A stretch of 64,000 nucleotides of DNA from Larix kaempferi (Eukaryota > Streptophyta > Pinopsida > Pinales > Pinaceae): positions 1 to 64,000 of the forward strand of contig BSBM01002064.1 of the NCBI GenBank assembly GCA_027924585.1, written 5' to 3'. A model generated the notes under the pieces. It ran no database searches and was not told the DNA's origin. It saw only the letters and a program-made list of their open reading frames with translations. Within the stretch, counting starts at the first letter, position 1. Every line of letters starts with the position of its first letter. The translations under genes were made by a program, and so were the position numbers. Positions 23,177 to 34,539 of this stretch are shown piece by piece.

Positions 23177-24534
23177 CTCTATAACATATATGGTCTCCTC
23201 AGTCAACCATTGAGACCACAAGGTACTCAAATTACATATATCAATTCACCACTTATATCCAAAAAAAAAATTACATCATTTTTTATTATTAAGTTATAGT
23301 GGAAAGTAAATTTATGGTTTCCCAAATTGACATATTCATACATTAACAATTGACAAGAAATTCAAGCAAATATTGTACACATAACATGCCAACAAATTCC
23401 ATACATTTATACATTCACATAATATTAAATTAACCAAGATAAACACATATATAACCATGGAATTTCATACACAATAACATACTTATCTTTTAATTATCCA
23501 ACTTGATGGAGGTGAAGGACGTTATTCCCAACCATAGGCTCACTCAAGCCATATATTTCTTTGATAGGCCACCCCTAAGCTTAGGCTATAAATCCACAAG
23601 GGAAAATAAATTTCCCAAACCTCCACACAACTCAATCTCTCATGAAGCCCACCGGTGTAGAAACTCCCTTGATAGTTGTTCTAATTCTCAATTCTTCTTC
23701 CCCATCCAATTTCATGTACTTAGTTGATGGGTCTTTTTTGGTCTCTTCAACCCCTTAGGGTATGGTTCTAAGTCCTCCTTCGCCTAGATCTTGGTGCCTA
23801 GAAATCAGGTTCTCTCCTTTGGAACTTCCTCATCATATCCTTTAGCACACGGATGATTATATTCTTCACTTATCTCCCTTGGATCTCTTTGTCACCTTGG
23901 GAGGTATGTTCCTCTCTTCCACGATAAATTTGGGGTGATGTCAATGGACATCATCCAAACATGGGTACGTGTGTAAATCATGGCTTGGTGTGCATGGATA
24001 CTGCATGCCCTATGTAATATTAGTGGGTCCCACTGTGGAGCATGTTCCACTTTAGTGAGGTCCCACTTGGTCTTCGGCTATCAGTGGAGGAAGCACTAAT
24101 GGATTGATGGAAGGTGGTTTGGAAAATGAAAAGGTTGGAGTCATTACCAATGGATGAGTACCACATAGCATAGCGGTTTCTTCCCAATGAATCAGTGAGT
24201 CGATGTTAAGCTTTTTTCACTTTGGCGATTCGCTATCATTCTCCACTTTTGATCTGGCGATTTAAGTAGAGACATGGTAGTTGGTGGGCTTATCACCCTT
24301 TGGAATGGCTCTTGGTCATGACCCCTTGATCCTTTGGTTGATCTCAATGTTTCTCTCCTCTATATTATGGTTCTAATCCCATGTTCACCCCGATTTTGGT
24401 TCCTGGCACTTAGGTGATCTCTTTTGGTACCTTTTTATAATAGCCTTTAGTGCTCGGGCACTTATCTTCTTCACTACTCTCCCTTAGTTCTCTTTGGAAC
24501 CTCTAGGGTTCTATTCCTCTCTTCCATGATAAAC
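23177..24534 (-). repeat. Probable LTR remainder with an internal direct repeat
   Basis: The sequence right of the primer site should be the 5' LTR of the minus-strand gypsy element. It contains a direct repeat of about 170 bp (23762-23932 and 24365-24534), both copies holding ATGGTTCTAA, TGGTNCCTNG, TTTTGG or TTTGGAAC, CTTCTTCACT, and TTCCTCTCTTCCA(T/C)GATAAA. No protein-coding signal. The outer border is not resolved. Confidence 0.5.
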
Positions 24535-25498
24535 TAATGGTAATCCATATTAAAATATTGTATGGTACTAATAGTTGGTAAATGTTATTGGCTCCTTTCA
24601 GAATTTCTTTACCTTATCTTTCCAGAGATATAGATTGTTACATTTGTGGCTAGCAATTCCAATGTTGGGAATGAAATGATACACCTATGGCTACTAATCA
24701 CCATGTTGAATCTCATATGAAAAGAAATGAACATTTCATTAATTGTAAAACATTATCAAGAGGTCTAAGTAATTGGTTTGAGCAACTACAAATTATGTTG
24801 AAGAAATGTTCCTTTCATTCAATGTTTTTTTTAATATTTTTGTTTGCCCAAATTTCTCTTGGTGTAACATATTAATAACTAGTTATTGAAATAATATTTG
24901 AGGGCTATTATATTTGGTAAATTAAAACTTGACTTTGAATTTATGTCATTGGAACTTGGTTTCTTTTGATTTAGTACAACATAAGAATCTATGATTTATG
25001 CCATTGGATGGCTTCGGGAACAATGCATTTTACGAATTTTATTATTTCTTCAAGAATTTAGAATTTTTCTCAACTTCAACCTCAGCTTCCTAGTTTAAAT
25101 TATTTTTTCGGCATGAATGAAAAAGAAGGAAATGAAGTTCCATAGTCTAAGGATTTCACTTCCTTATCAATAGGAATATAGGAATTGGTTGCTTCAAAAT
25201 AGGAGGTAGGTACTCAAGGGTAGAAAATAATTATTTAAAGTGATTTATCATTTTCAATAGGCTCTCAATTATAATATGTTGGCACAAAATAGAGACCGGG
25301 TTCTTGCACAGGGGCCAATAAAAGTAATCACTGTAGTCTAGAACAAAACACAACACATTACATATTTTGCAAAGAATAAAACAAATTACATATCATTGCA
25401 TAGAAAAATTAAGGGGATCAATAATATTCAATTATATTAGTTAATAGATCTCTGGTACATTACATTCTGAGGACTCTACAACCTCAAAATATACTATC
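24535..25498. other. Non-coding sequence
   Basis: AT-rich with short open frames only. No repeats or genes recognised. Confidence 0.55.
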
Positions 25499-25503
25499 CA
25501 TGG

Positions 25504-25998
25504 TGTTAAATTATAGCATAAATGCACAAGCAAGATCACTGAAAGAAACACAATCACAATATAGACACAGATATACCCTGGGAAACCCTCATGGGGTAGA
25601 AAACCCAGCAAAGCTTTCCTCAATATAGATAATCAACCCAATACAAGATAGTAGACCACAACAAGAGCTCCTTCTCCTCCTATCCAGAACTCTCTCTCTC
25701 CTATGTGCACAATAGAAGTGTGAGAACAAGTGAGTTAAGTGAGGAACAACCTCCTCTACTTCTACTTGTTTTCCAACTGACTTTTTACCCTATGAGGCCG
25801 ACTTGTCAAATTGAGTCTAATAACCTCCGATAAAATAACTTTGGGCCGATCCCCACATACGAGATCTAATAACCCTAGTTTCCATAATCCAATGGAGGAA
25901 TAAACATCTCCGGATATACAATAGAGTCCCGTCGGAGGAATAAAACATCTCCAGAATAATACAAATATAATATTCTTTGAAGTTACAATATTTCAACA
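25504..25998 (-). repeat. Copia-1 3' LTR
   Basis: 495 bp, TG...CA-type ends (TGTTAAATTATAG to ATTTCAACA on the plus strand). It is bounded on the inside by the polypurine tract and on the outside by CATGG. Confidence 0.93.
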
Positions 25999-26010
25999 CT
26001 CCCCCTTAAT
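25999..26010 (-). other. Copia-1 polypurine tract
   Basis: On the minus strand it reads ATTAAGGGGGAG and abuts the 3' LTR. Confidence 0.85.
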
Positions 26011-26203
26011 GAGAAGGATATTATAACAACAACTGCAAGAGCAAGGAGTCATCGACTACATGATACATCTATAAATCATTGGAAGCTTTCTTTATACATC
26101 ATCAGTAACTCAAGCAGTTACTGGAACATCTTCAAGATCTTCAATACTGGAACATCAACATCTTCAGTACTGAGTCTTCATCTTCTACAGCACTTGAACA
26201 GCT

Positions 26204-26485
26204 ACATCATCATCACATGATCATCAGCATCGTCATCACATGATCATCTGCATCGTCATCACACGATCATCAACATCATCATCACACGATCATCAGCATC
26301 GTCATCACACGATCATCAGCATCATCATCACACGATCATCAACATCGTCATCACACGATCATCAGCATCGTCATCACATGATCATTAGCATCATCATCAC
26401 ACGATCATCAACATCGTCATCACATGATCATCAGTATCGTCATCACACGATCATCAGCATCGTCATCACACGATCATCATCATTG
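26204..26485. repeat. 23 bp minisatellite in the copia-1 spacer
   Basis: About a dozen units of the form CATCGTCATCACACGATCATC plus two bases, varying at CATCGT/CATCAT, CACACG/CACATG and the last two bases. Three units make 69 bp, so one frame stays open as a Ser/His-rich 23-residue repeat. This is a consequence of unit length and not evidence of a protein. Confidence 0.9.
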
Positions 26486-26569
26486 TCATCAACTGGATCC
26501 ACTTGATCATCAGTACAACAGCAGCATATCCTGCAATACACATGATCCAATTATGGGATGATCAATCCC

Positions 26570-27090
26570 TCTCACTTTAGGACATAGGTCCAAGGATGAT
26601 ACTATCCTGATCCACTTACGGGATGATCAATCCCTCTCACTTTAAGACACCTCACCATGTCTAGGGATGATGCAATCCCAATCTATTTACAGGATGATTA
26701 GTCATTATCACTTTAAGACACCTCACCATGTCTAGGGACGATGCAATCCCAATCTACTTACAGGATGATTAGTCCTTATCACTTTAAGACACCTCACCAT
26801 GTCTAGGGACGATGCAATCCCAATCTACTTACAGGATGATTAGTCCTTATCACTTTAAGACACCTCACCATGTCTAGGGATGATGCAATCCCAATCTACT
26901 TACAGGATGATTAGTCCTTATCACTTTAAGACACCTCACCATGTCTAGGGACGATGCAATCCCAATCTACTTACAGGATGATTAGTCCTTATCACTTTAA
27001 GACATAAGTCCAAGGATGATGCAATCCTAATCCACTTATGGGATGATCAATCCCTATCACTTTAGGACATAAGTCCAAGGATGATGCAAT
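26570..27090. repeat. 71 bp tandem repeat in the copia-1 spacer
   Basis: Five regular units spaced exactly 71 bp apart (CTCACCATGTC at 26651, 26722, 26793, 26864 and 26935), with diverged units on both sides. Each contains GACGATGCAATCC or GATGATGCAATCC and a TCACTTTAAGACA block. Confidence 0.92.
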
Positions 27091-27403
27091 CCTGTCATGT
27101 ACATTTTGAACCAAATGCTCAGGGACGATGCAGTCCTATATACGTCCACTAAGGACCATACTCTCGGAGACACCTATCTATGGATCACTTTAGGACTGAA
27201 GTCCAGGGATGATACAATCCTCATCGTTCACTAGGAACCGCATTCTCGAAGACATCTGTCTACAGATCACTTTAGGACTGAATTCCAAGGATGATACAAT
27301 CCTCCATCAACCTCATCGTCGGAACAAGCAACCTCATCTTCAACCTTATTATTGAAACAGGTAGGCACATCATCGATACAGTATCCTCATCAATACACGT
27401 ATC

Positions 27404-27770
27404 ATTAGTATGTATCATCAATATAAGTATCCTCATCAATACAAGTATACATATCATCAATACAAGTATCCTCATCAATACAAGTATACACATCATCAAT
27501 ACAAGTATCCTCATCAGTACAAGTATACACATCATCAATACAAGTATCCTCATCAATACAAGTATACATATCATCAATACAAGTATCCTCATCAATACAA
27601 GTACATATGCAAGTATTCTCATCAATACAAGCAAACATAACATAGATGCAAGTATCCTCATCAATACAAGCAAACATAACATAGATGCAAGTATCCTCAT
27701 CAATACAAGCAAACATAACATAGATGCAAGTATCCTCATCAATACAAGCAAACATATAATCTAGATAAGC
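27404..27770. repeat. 39 bp tandem repeat in the copia-1 spacer
   Basis: Two related sub-families of 39 bp units share AAGTATCCTCATCAATACAAG. One continues into TATACACATCATCAATAC and the other into CAAACATAACATAGATGC. Because 39 is a multiple of 3 and the unit has no stop in several frames, frames of 140-159 codons stay open on both strands, for example a 13-residue CIDEDTCIDDVYT repeat on the minus strand. Confidence 0.9.
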
Positions 27771-27835
27771 AATCTCATCATCAATATAGGTATCCACATC
27801 AATACCAGTACCCAAAGATATCTTCATCTATCATA

Positions 27836-28675
27836 TCACTCCCCCTTTCGAGGAGAGTCCTTTTGAACTACACCAAGCTTGTCTCGGAAATACTCAAACT
27901 TTACATGAGACAGAGGTTTGGTTAGTATATCAGCAATTTGCTCGTCCGTGCTCACATATTCGAGCTTGATAGCTCCTTTTTGCACCATATCCCGTATATA
28001 GAAGTAATGGATCTCTATGTGTTTTGACTTATCATGAAATACTAGATCCTCAGTCATCTTGATACAACTCTGGTTATCACACAGAATCATAATGGGTTCC
28101 ATCTCTAAGTCAAACAGTCCTGATAATAACTTACGAAGCCATACTGCTTCACAACTGGCAGAGCAAGCAGCTATGTATTCTGCTTCAGCTGTGCTGAGAG
28201 CCACACTAGACTGCTTCCTGCTATACCACGAGATCATAGCAAATCCCAGACAATAACATCCTTCCGATGTATTCTTCCTGTCTGATACACTTCCTGCCCA
28301 ATCAGCATCAGTGTAGCCATGAAAATTGAAAGCATGATCTCCACTATAGTAAAGACCAAAATCTATCGTACCTTTTAAGTACCTCATCACATGTTTTGCA
28401 GCTATCATGTGAACTCTTCTAGGTTCCACCAGATACTGACTCAAGGTATTCACAGCAAAACATATGTCTAGTCTAGTGCTAGTCAAATACATTAATGATC
28501 CAATAATCTGTCTATACAGAGTTATGTCCACTAACTCTGATGAGTTATCTACTAATAACTTCAAGCTGGAGTCCATGGGAGTGGCCATGGCTTTACAGTC
28601 CAACATATCGAATCTTTTCAAAATCTCCATAGCATACTTACCCTGATTTAGAAAGATTCCCTTTTTTTTTGGTCT
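27836..28675 (-). pseudogene. Copia-1 RNase H
   Basis: Ribonuclease H of the copia polyprotein, which removes the RNA template after DNA synthesis. Landmarks on the minus strand: GIFLNQGKYAMEIL at the start (the link from RT), YRQIIGSLMYLT, GYTDADWAGS with the first catalytic Asp, SRKQSSVALSTAEAEY with the catalytic Glu, ILCDNQSC with the next Asp, HIEIHYFYIRD, and ILTKPL near the end. About 280 codons are open, the best-preserved domain of the element. It is out of frame with RT because of a run of T (AAAAAAAAA on the coding strand) near 28665-28675. It ends in TGA inside the internal purine tract. Confidence 0.93.
27839..27848 (-). other. Second, internal polypurine tract next to the pol stop
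   Basis: On the minus strand it reads AAAGGGGGAG, directly overlapping the end of pol, the usual place for a copia polypurine tract. The tract actually used lies 1.8 kb further on, beside the LTR. Confidence 0.6.
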
Positions 28676-29499
28676 TGCCATACTTCCAGGCCTAAGAAGT
28701 AGTGTATCAATCCAAGATCTTTCATCTCAAATTCTGAAGAGAGATTCTTCTTGCACTCGATAATTTGTCTCTCATTTCCAGTCAGAAATAGATCATCTAC
28801 ATACAATAATAATATAACAGGTTCATCATTCATAACTTTGAGATAAAGGTTAGGATCAACTTTACTCTTGGTAAAGCCCATGCTTGTCAAGAAACTATCA
28901 ATCCTTCTGTACCAAGCTCTAGGAGCTTGCTTCAACCCATCCTAAGCCTTCTTCAGTTTGCATACATGAGTTCTTCCATCTTCTACCTCAAATCCAAGTG
29001 GTTGTTCTATGTACACTTCTTCTTCAATTACACCATTTAGGAAGGCTGCCTCAACATCCATCTGGTGTAGTTTCCATTTAATCATCGATGCAAGTTCCAT
29101 GATAGCTCTAATGGAAGTGTACCTAGCAACTGGTGCAAATGTTTCTTCATAGTCAATTCCCTCTTTTTGAGAGAATCCTATGGCTACAAATCTTGCCTTA
29201 TATTTTTCAATGCTACCATCCGCAACATGTTTTATCTTGAATATCCATTTGGAGGACACTACAATTTTATCTTTTGGTTTGGGAACTATATCCCAAACAT
29301 CATTTTTCATTATTGACTGGTATTCTTTTGTCATTGCTTCTACCCATTCTTTCTTCTGAACTGCTTCTTCATAACTGGTAGGTTCCTGATCCACTAGATT
29401 ACACATCAAAGCCATATAGTTGGATACTAGCTTTGGTTTCTTCCTTTCTCTAGTGGAACCTTCAAGAACTCCATACTTTTCAGCTCCTTTAATAATGTC
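28676..29499 (-). pseudogene. Copia-1 reverse transcriptase
   Basis: Copia-type RT. Minus-strand landmarks: EEAVQKKEWVEAM at the entry, SSKWIFKIKH, EKYKARFVAIGFSQ, IDYEETFAPVAR, HQMDVEAAFLNG, GLKQAPRAWY, and LLLYVDDLFLTG with the catalytic Asp pair near 28790. One nonsense codon is visible. The family KALYGLKQAP reads KA*DGLKQAP near 28945, a TTG to TAG change next to a Tyr to Asp change. The domain is otherwise open from about 29500 to 28680. It then shifts frame before RNase H. The order integrase then RT establishes Ty1/copia rather than gypsy. Confidence 0.93.
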
Positions 29500-30560
29500 T
29501 CTAGCCCATGATGGCCTTCTTTTTCTTGATAAGTTTGTAATGGGGGGTTCTTGTGGTTCTAGCAAGTCATGGTCTTCAGGTGTAGTATCTTCAGGAATGG
29601 GTGCAGCCTCTGTGATCTTGGAAGGTGTGTCTTCTTCATAGATTTCTTCATGTTGGCACTTCCTAGATCTCTTGAGAGCTGCTTCTTCATCAAATGTCAC
29701 ATCCCTACTAATTTCCATATGATGAAAACTTGGGATGTAAATTCTGAATGCTTTGGATGATTCACAATATCCAACAAATATTCCCTTCTTTCCAAAAGGA
29801 TCCAACTTGGTTCTCTTTTCTTTTCGAATGTGAATGTATACAAGACATCCAAATATTTTAAGATGACTTACCTCAGGCTTCTTTCCTGTGAACACTTCTT
29901 CTGGAGTTTTGAAATCAAGAGCAATATGGGATAGTCTATTTTGTACATAGACTGGTATTCTAGCTGCTTCAGCCCATAAATACATAGGTAGTCTTGATCA
30001 TGTATCATTGTCTTTACAGCTTCCATGATGGTTCTATTCTTTCTTTCCGCAACACCATTTTGTTGGGGATTGTAGGGAGTAGTTAGCTCTCTCTTGATTC
30101 CAGCTTCTTTACAGAAATCTTCAAAATCTTTTGAAGTATATTCTCCGCCATTATCTGTTCTGAGTATTTTAATTTTCTTTTCTGAATGATTTTCTATCAA
30201 TGCTTTGAACTCTTTGAACTTTCCAAAAACTTCATTCTTCACTTTTAAGAAGTATATCCAAGTCTTCCTTGAATAGTCATCAATAAATGTGAGATAGTAT
30301 TCATATCCACTTAAAGATGTGGAGGGCATTGGTCCACATACATCTGAATGGATCAATTCCAAAATGCTTTTGGTCTTTGTTTCACTCTTTGGAAATGGGT
30401 TCTTGATGTTCTTCCCTTTTGCACATCCTTTGCATGTGCCATCATGGTCAACCTTTAAGTCTGGTAGACCTACAACTACCTTGCTTACATCAGGTAGTGC
30501 CTTGTAGTTAATGTGAGCAAGTCTCCTATGCCATAGCTCATTTGGGCTAGTGACTTCATG
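29500..30560 (-). pseudogene. Copia-1 integrase
   Basis: The integrase that would insert new copies. The pre-integrase zinc finger reads LWHRRLAHINYKAL, then CKGCAKGK (30530-30415). The core has all three acidic residues: the Asp in LIHSDVCGP, the Asp in LRTDNGGEY, and the Glu in GVAERKNRTIME. The frame then breaks near 29990-30010 (after TMIHDQDYL), resuming with LWAEAARIPVYVQNR, TPEEVFTGKKP and FGCLVYIHI. The C-terminal part shows the copia KGIFVGYCESSKAFR block near 29770. One frameshift inactivates it. Catalytic residues are otherwise kept, in line with a fairly recent insertion. Confidence 0.92.
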
Positions 30561-30960
30561 TACAAGGGCAACTTCTGGATGACCCTTGAGCTTGTACAAA
30601 CCTCCTTCCTCTTCACCAATGACAATTGCATCCTTAATAGATTTACCTTTGGACCACATCCATCAATGAATGCAACTCTATAGCCTTTCTTGTCCAATGC
30701 TGAGATGGAAAGCAAGTTCTTCTTCAATCCTGGAACATACAAAACTTCCTTCATCTTCATGCGGGTTCCAGAATCAAGTTTGTAGTTTGCTTCACCAATT
30801 CCCTTGATGGGATATTGATAGTTATCTCCTAGAGATACCTTTTGTGGGGACATATTTTCTTCAAGTTTTGATAGAGTCTTCTTTTGTCCTGCCATGTGCT
30901 TTGAAGCACCACTATCGATAACCCATGTACCTTCTCCAGGTGTTATAGATCCAGAGAGTG
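30485..30960 (-). pseudogene. Copia-1 aspartic protease
   Basis: Polyprotein-processing protease. WVIDSGASKHM near 30890-30930 carries the active-site DSG triad of copia proteases. Downstream come LLSISALDKKGYRV (near 30700) and LYKLKGHPEVA in the next frame, the link towards integrase. A frameshift near 30655 (after VAFIDG) separates the protease from the integrase part, and the overlap of the two frames is clear at that point. The upstream side runs in from gag through an acidic and basic linker (EEEVEEEERPHKK), as in other plant copia elements. Family length and order are normal. Confidence 0.9.
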
Positions 30961-31164
30961 CGGAGAATAGAACATACTCTTCTGCATCTTCTTCTTCACT
31001 TCTTCTAGATCTTTTCTTGAAGAAGGTCCTTTCTTCATCTTCTTTTTCTCTTCTAGGTCTTTTCTTGTGAGGCCTTTCTTCCTCTTCAACTTCTTCTTCA
31101 CTATCATCTTCTGCAAGATGTGCTTGATGTCTTTTGTGGTGAGTACCCTTTTTCTTCTTCAGAG

Positions 31165-31974
31165 GACAGTCCTTAGCAATGTGTCCTATTTTGTGACAAG
31201 TAAAACATTAGAATGAGGAGTAATCTCTTCTTTGATTAGATCCTCTTTTCTTTTGAAATATTTGTGGAGGATGAGACTCCTTGTGACTATCCTTCTTAAA
31301 GTAGGATTGATTCCTTCTTCTCTTGGTGTGGGTGGCCAAGGCTTGGTCATCTTCCTTGAGCAATGCTTCTCTGTTGGCAACCCTGGCTTCCTCTTGAATG
31401 CAATCCTCCCAAACCACATCAAACTTCATACTTTCTTTTCTGCACACATGGTTTGGATGAATGACTCCCAAGGTCTAGTGAGACCATTTAGAGCAGTCAT
31501 GACTAGTTCATTTTCATCAAGAGTATCTCCAATAGCATCTAATTGTTCTTTGAACTGAGAAACCCTTGAGAAATAGTCTTGAATAGATTCTCCTTTATTC
31601 ATTTTGGTGTTCTTCAATTGAGCTCTCAGGTTCATCTTCCTGTTGATTTTCTTTCCCTCATACATTCTAGAGAGAGCATCATACATTTCCTTTGGGGTCT
31701 TCTTGGATGCCACTTGGGGAATCAAGTGGTCCTTAATAGAATCAGCAATGATTCTCTTTGCCCTAATCAAATCTTTCATGTACTTCTCTTTAGCTTCATC
31801 TTTTGTAGGTTCTGCAATCTCATCTTTGATATAATGGGAAAGATCATTCTCTTCAATAATGAGACCAATTCTATATTTCCATGCTCGTAAATTCTCTATA
31901 CCCTCTAGCTTGTCTTCAAGCTTAGTACTTGGAGCCATCTTGCCCACGGGGTCACTAAAAATTGAAAATTCCAA
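31165..31974 (-). pseudogene. Copia-1 gag with zinc knuckle
   Basis: Capsid and nucleocapsid protein that packages element RNA. The likely start is the ATG at 31937 (MAPSTKLEDKLEG), with an in-frame upstream ATG at 31974. The UBN2-type capsid reads YRIGLIIEENDL, PKEMYDALSRMYEG, MNLRAQLKNTKM and IQDYFSRVSQF (to about 31435). A frameshift near 31435-31470 then moves to the next reading, VVWEDCIQEEARV. A single TAA precedes the zinc knuckle CFTCHKIGHIAKDC (31206-31165), a CX2CX4HX4C motif. The leader from the primer site to this start is about 370 bases. It is inactive as read but only lightly damaged. Confidence 0.92.
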
Positions 31975-32342
31975 AAATGAAAAACTGACCTTACCAGGAG
32001 ATTGGCTTGACTGAGGCGAGGTGACTGATGTACTTACTTTCTTGAAACTTCAATTTTCCAGCCTCCAAACTTGACCAGCGAACTTCGGATTTGCTGTAGA
32101 ATTCTGGTTCTAGTTTCTAGTTTTCTGGTTTTCTCGCACTTTTGTCAAACTAGGGTTTCACTTTCCCGGAGTTCTACCCAACCAAAAAGTTCGATCTAGG
32201 GCTCAAAAGATTGGTTTTGAGAAGGGCTATCCAGCCATGTAATCAGAATTCAACAATACCAACTTTTTGCAGAAACCCTAATTTTCACCAGAGAGAGAGA
32301 TAGAGATATTTTCACCTTGTGAAAGATGTCCTATTCAGGCTA

Positions 32343-32354
32343 GCTCTGATACCA
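32343..32354 (-). other. Copia-1 primer binding site
   Basis: On the minus strand it reads TGGTATCAGAGC and directly abuts the 5' LTR, an exact initiator-Met tRNA complement. Confidence 0.92.
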
Positions 32355-32849
32355 TGTTAAATTCTAGCATAAATGCACAAGCAAGATCACTGAAAGAAAC
32401 ACAATCACAAGATAGACACAAATATACCCTGGGAAACCCTCAAGGGGTAGAAAACCCAACAAAGCTTTCCTCAATATAGATAATCAACCCAATACAAGAT
32501 AGTAGACCACAACAAGAGATCCTTCTCCTCCTATGCAGAACTCTCTCTTTCCTATGAACATAATAGAAGTGTGAGAACAAGTGAGTTAAGTGAGGAACAA
32601 CCTCCTCTACTTATACTTGTTTTCCAACTGACTTTTTACCCTATGAGGCCGACTTGTCAAATTGAGCCTAATAACCTCCAATAAAATAACTTCGGGCCGA
32701 TCCCCACATAGGAGATCTAATAACCCTAGTTTCCATAATCCAATGGAGGAATAAACATCTCCGGATATACAATAGAGTCCCGTCGGAGGAATAAAACATC
32801 TCTGGAATAATACAAATATAATATTCTTTGAAGTTACAATATTTCAACA
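32355..32849 (-). repeat. Copia-1 5' LTR
   Basis: 495 bp, the same length as the other LTR, with TGTTAAATTCTAG to ATTTCAACA ends. It is followed on the outside by CATGA, the near-match of the left CATGG. Confidence 0.93.
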
Positions 32850-32854
32850 CATGA

Positions 32855-33914
32855 GACCATGACCCATCACGAAATTATATACATCAATAAAACCCATGAC
32901 CCAATTATATTTGGGTACTGACTCTTTCAAACGAAGAAGCCAATGTCAAAATTGATTATCCTCACAGCAGAATATTAGTCGGGTTGAACTTATTAACTTA
33001 TGCATCAGGAAGACTTGTAGTGTGTTCTATGTAGTTGGTATTGTAGTTTTGATAATACCTCCAAAAAATATTGCTTTGCTCCTAGTTGTGCCATTATAGA
33101 GAGAAAAGGAAATTGGTGCAATTTTGTCTTCAAAATATTCATCTCATGTAACACCTGTCATGGTGTCATCATGCTTAGAAAACTAATAGTCTCTTTTTCA
33201 ATTAGAGACCATATTCCTTAAAAAAGAGAAGAAGATACGCCAATTAGACATAGCATCAAGGGGACTAAGAAATTGAGATGCATCACGAGTACCAATGGTG
33301 GATTCCATTGGAGTAGAAACAATGTAGCTACATGGTTTTCTTTGAGGTGATGTTGGTGTAGCTTGTACAAATGTATCCTTAGAGTCTTTCTTTTGGATAG
33401 TAGTTTGCATGTAGTGACTATCCAATATTCGGTGCTATTTTATTTACATGTGCCGATGAATCCTTAGGGAAAAGGTTCGTGTTGCGACTTTTGAATACAC
33501 ACTTGTTGGTTTCAGAAGCAATTGAGTAGCTTGATGCTAGAGAGACATCGAGTTACTATTTTAAGCTAAGATGCAACAATTGGGGTTCATATAGAGATAG
33601 AAGTCCCCATTTGGAAATATATGGATGAGAAGGTGGGGCTGGGGAACTATTTTCATGGTGATCATCGAGTAAAGAAAAGAAAATATGGTGTTGGGATGGT
33701 GCAATAGGATAGTGAAAAAATGCTTCAATTTATAAGGACACTAGAGGATACTATATTGGATTAATGAAGGTTGTGGATTAGATAGGGTGATGATGAAATA
33801 GAGATTTGTTCATAGGTGGAGATTGAGATCCTTGTTATTTCACAAGCCATTGCAGTTGGGAATCATATCTAATCAGGATTGAGTTGACATGGTAAAACCA
33901 AGAGTCGGTGTGAG
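32855..33914. other. Sequence between copia-1 and copia-2
   Basis: About 1 kb. A minus-strand open stretch at 33198-33425 (DSHYMQTTIQKKDSK and STPMESTIGTRDAS) has an ordinary amino-acid mix and may be a remnant, but matches nothing I know. Confidence 0.4.
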
Positions 33915-33919
33915 GTGAC

Positions 33920-34454
33920 TGTTAGAAAAACAGGATCGCAGAGCAATAACAATAAACAGAAATGCAAATATAATCACACATACACATTACAAGAAAGACA
34001 TAGATATATCGTGGTTCACCCCAACTTGGGCTACATCCACACTGAAGTTGCCAGTCCTTATTATTATTCTATCGAGCAAAGTGAAGGGATACAACTTGCA
34101 GCACAACCGCTGCACTTCCTCTTCATTGTCTCACAGTCTCTCTTCTTGATCTCAGAGATCTTTACAATGCATAAAACCTAATACATCAACCCTATCCGTG
34201 TTACAATGTATTTCTTTTATAATGGAAATACAATGGGAAAATACCACGGGTTACCCAAAACCATGGGCCCAAAAACTGGTGGCAAAAACAGCCCCAAAAA
34301 TTTTCCTCGAGGGCTACGCCCCCAAACCCCCTTTCTCAGGGAAACTTCCCCCGACCCCCCTGAGCGTCATGCTGGGATCATAACCAAACCTGGGATATGG
34401 ACACAGCTAAATAATAATATCTCTGAATGTAGAGATCAGGCTCCATAACCAACA
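33920..34454 (-). repeat. Copia-2 3' LTR
   Basis: 535 bp, TGTTAGAAAAAC to CCATAACCAACA. Outer flank GTGAC. Confidence 0.92.
34214..34221 (-). promoter_or_regulatory. TATA box candidate in copia-2 3' LTR
   Basis: On the minus strand it reads TATAAAAG, and the same word is kept in the other LTR (38773-38780). Confidence 0.5.
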
Positions 34455-34465
34455 ATCTCCCACTT
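34455..34465 (-). other. Copia-2 polypurine tract
   Basis: On the minus strand it reads AAGTGGGAGAT and abuts the 3' LTR. It is interrupted by a T. Confidence 0.65.
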
Positions 34466-34539
34466 GGAGACTGATCACAACAGCTCCACCGCTGCTGCAC
34501 TTGCTAGACTTGGACTTGGCAACGTTCTCCTCTTCACCT

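Larger units (their letters stand above)
20482..23400. repeat. Tandem segmental duplication, copy B
   Basis: Second copy of the same segment, immediately adjoining copy A, with the same feature order. Its primer site (23164-23176) is intact where that of copy A has one change. The similarity to copy A ends near 23400. Confidence 0.88.
25504..32849 (-). mobile_element. Copia-1: full-length Ty1/copia retrotransposon
   Basis: A 7.35 kb element on the minus strand. It has two 495 bp LTRs beginning TGTTAAATT and ending TTTCAACA, a primer site next to the right LTR, a polypurine tract next to the left LTR, and gag, protease, integrase, RT and RNase H in copia order. The flanking bases are CATGG on the left and CATGA on the right, a 5 bp target duplication with one change. 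I counted about 17 LTR differences by eye, roughly 96 percent identity. A 1.8 kb spacer with three minisatellite arrays separates pol from the 3' LTR. Frameshifts and two stops in pol make it non-autonomous now. Confidence 0.95.

Noticed and set aside
26240-26506. Ser/His-rich open frame
   Set aside because: A by-product of the 23 bp repeat, whose three-unit period keeps the frame open. It has no start context or homology.
26204-27770. Regular repeats that might suggest a CRISPR array
   Set aside because: Units are contiguous with no unique spacers, lie inside a plant copia element and have no cas genes. They are minisatellites.
27405-27827. Envelope-like gene downstream of copia-1 pol
   Set aside because: No signal peptide, membrane segment or non-repetitive domain. 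The reading is a 13-residue repeat produced by the 39 bp unit.
28059-31890. Plus-strand open frames across copia-1
   Set aside because: They are antisense to well-identified gag and pol and show no family resemblance.
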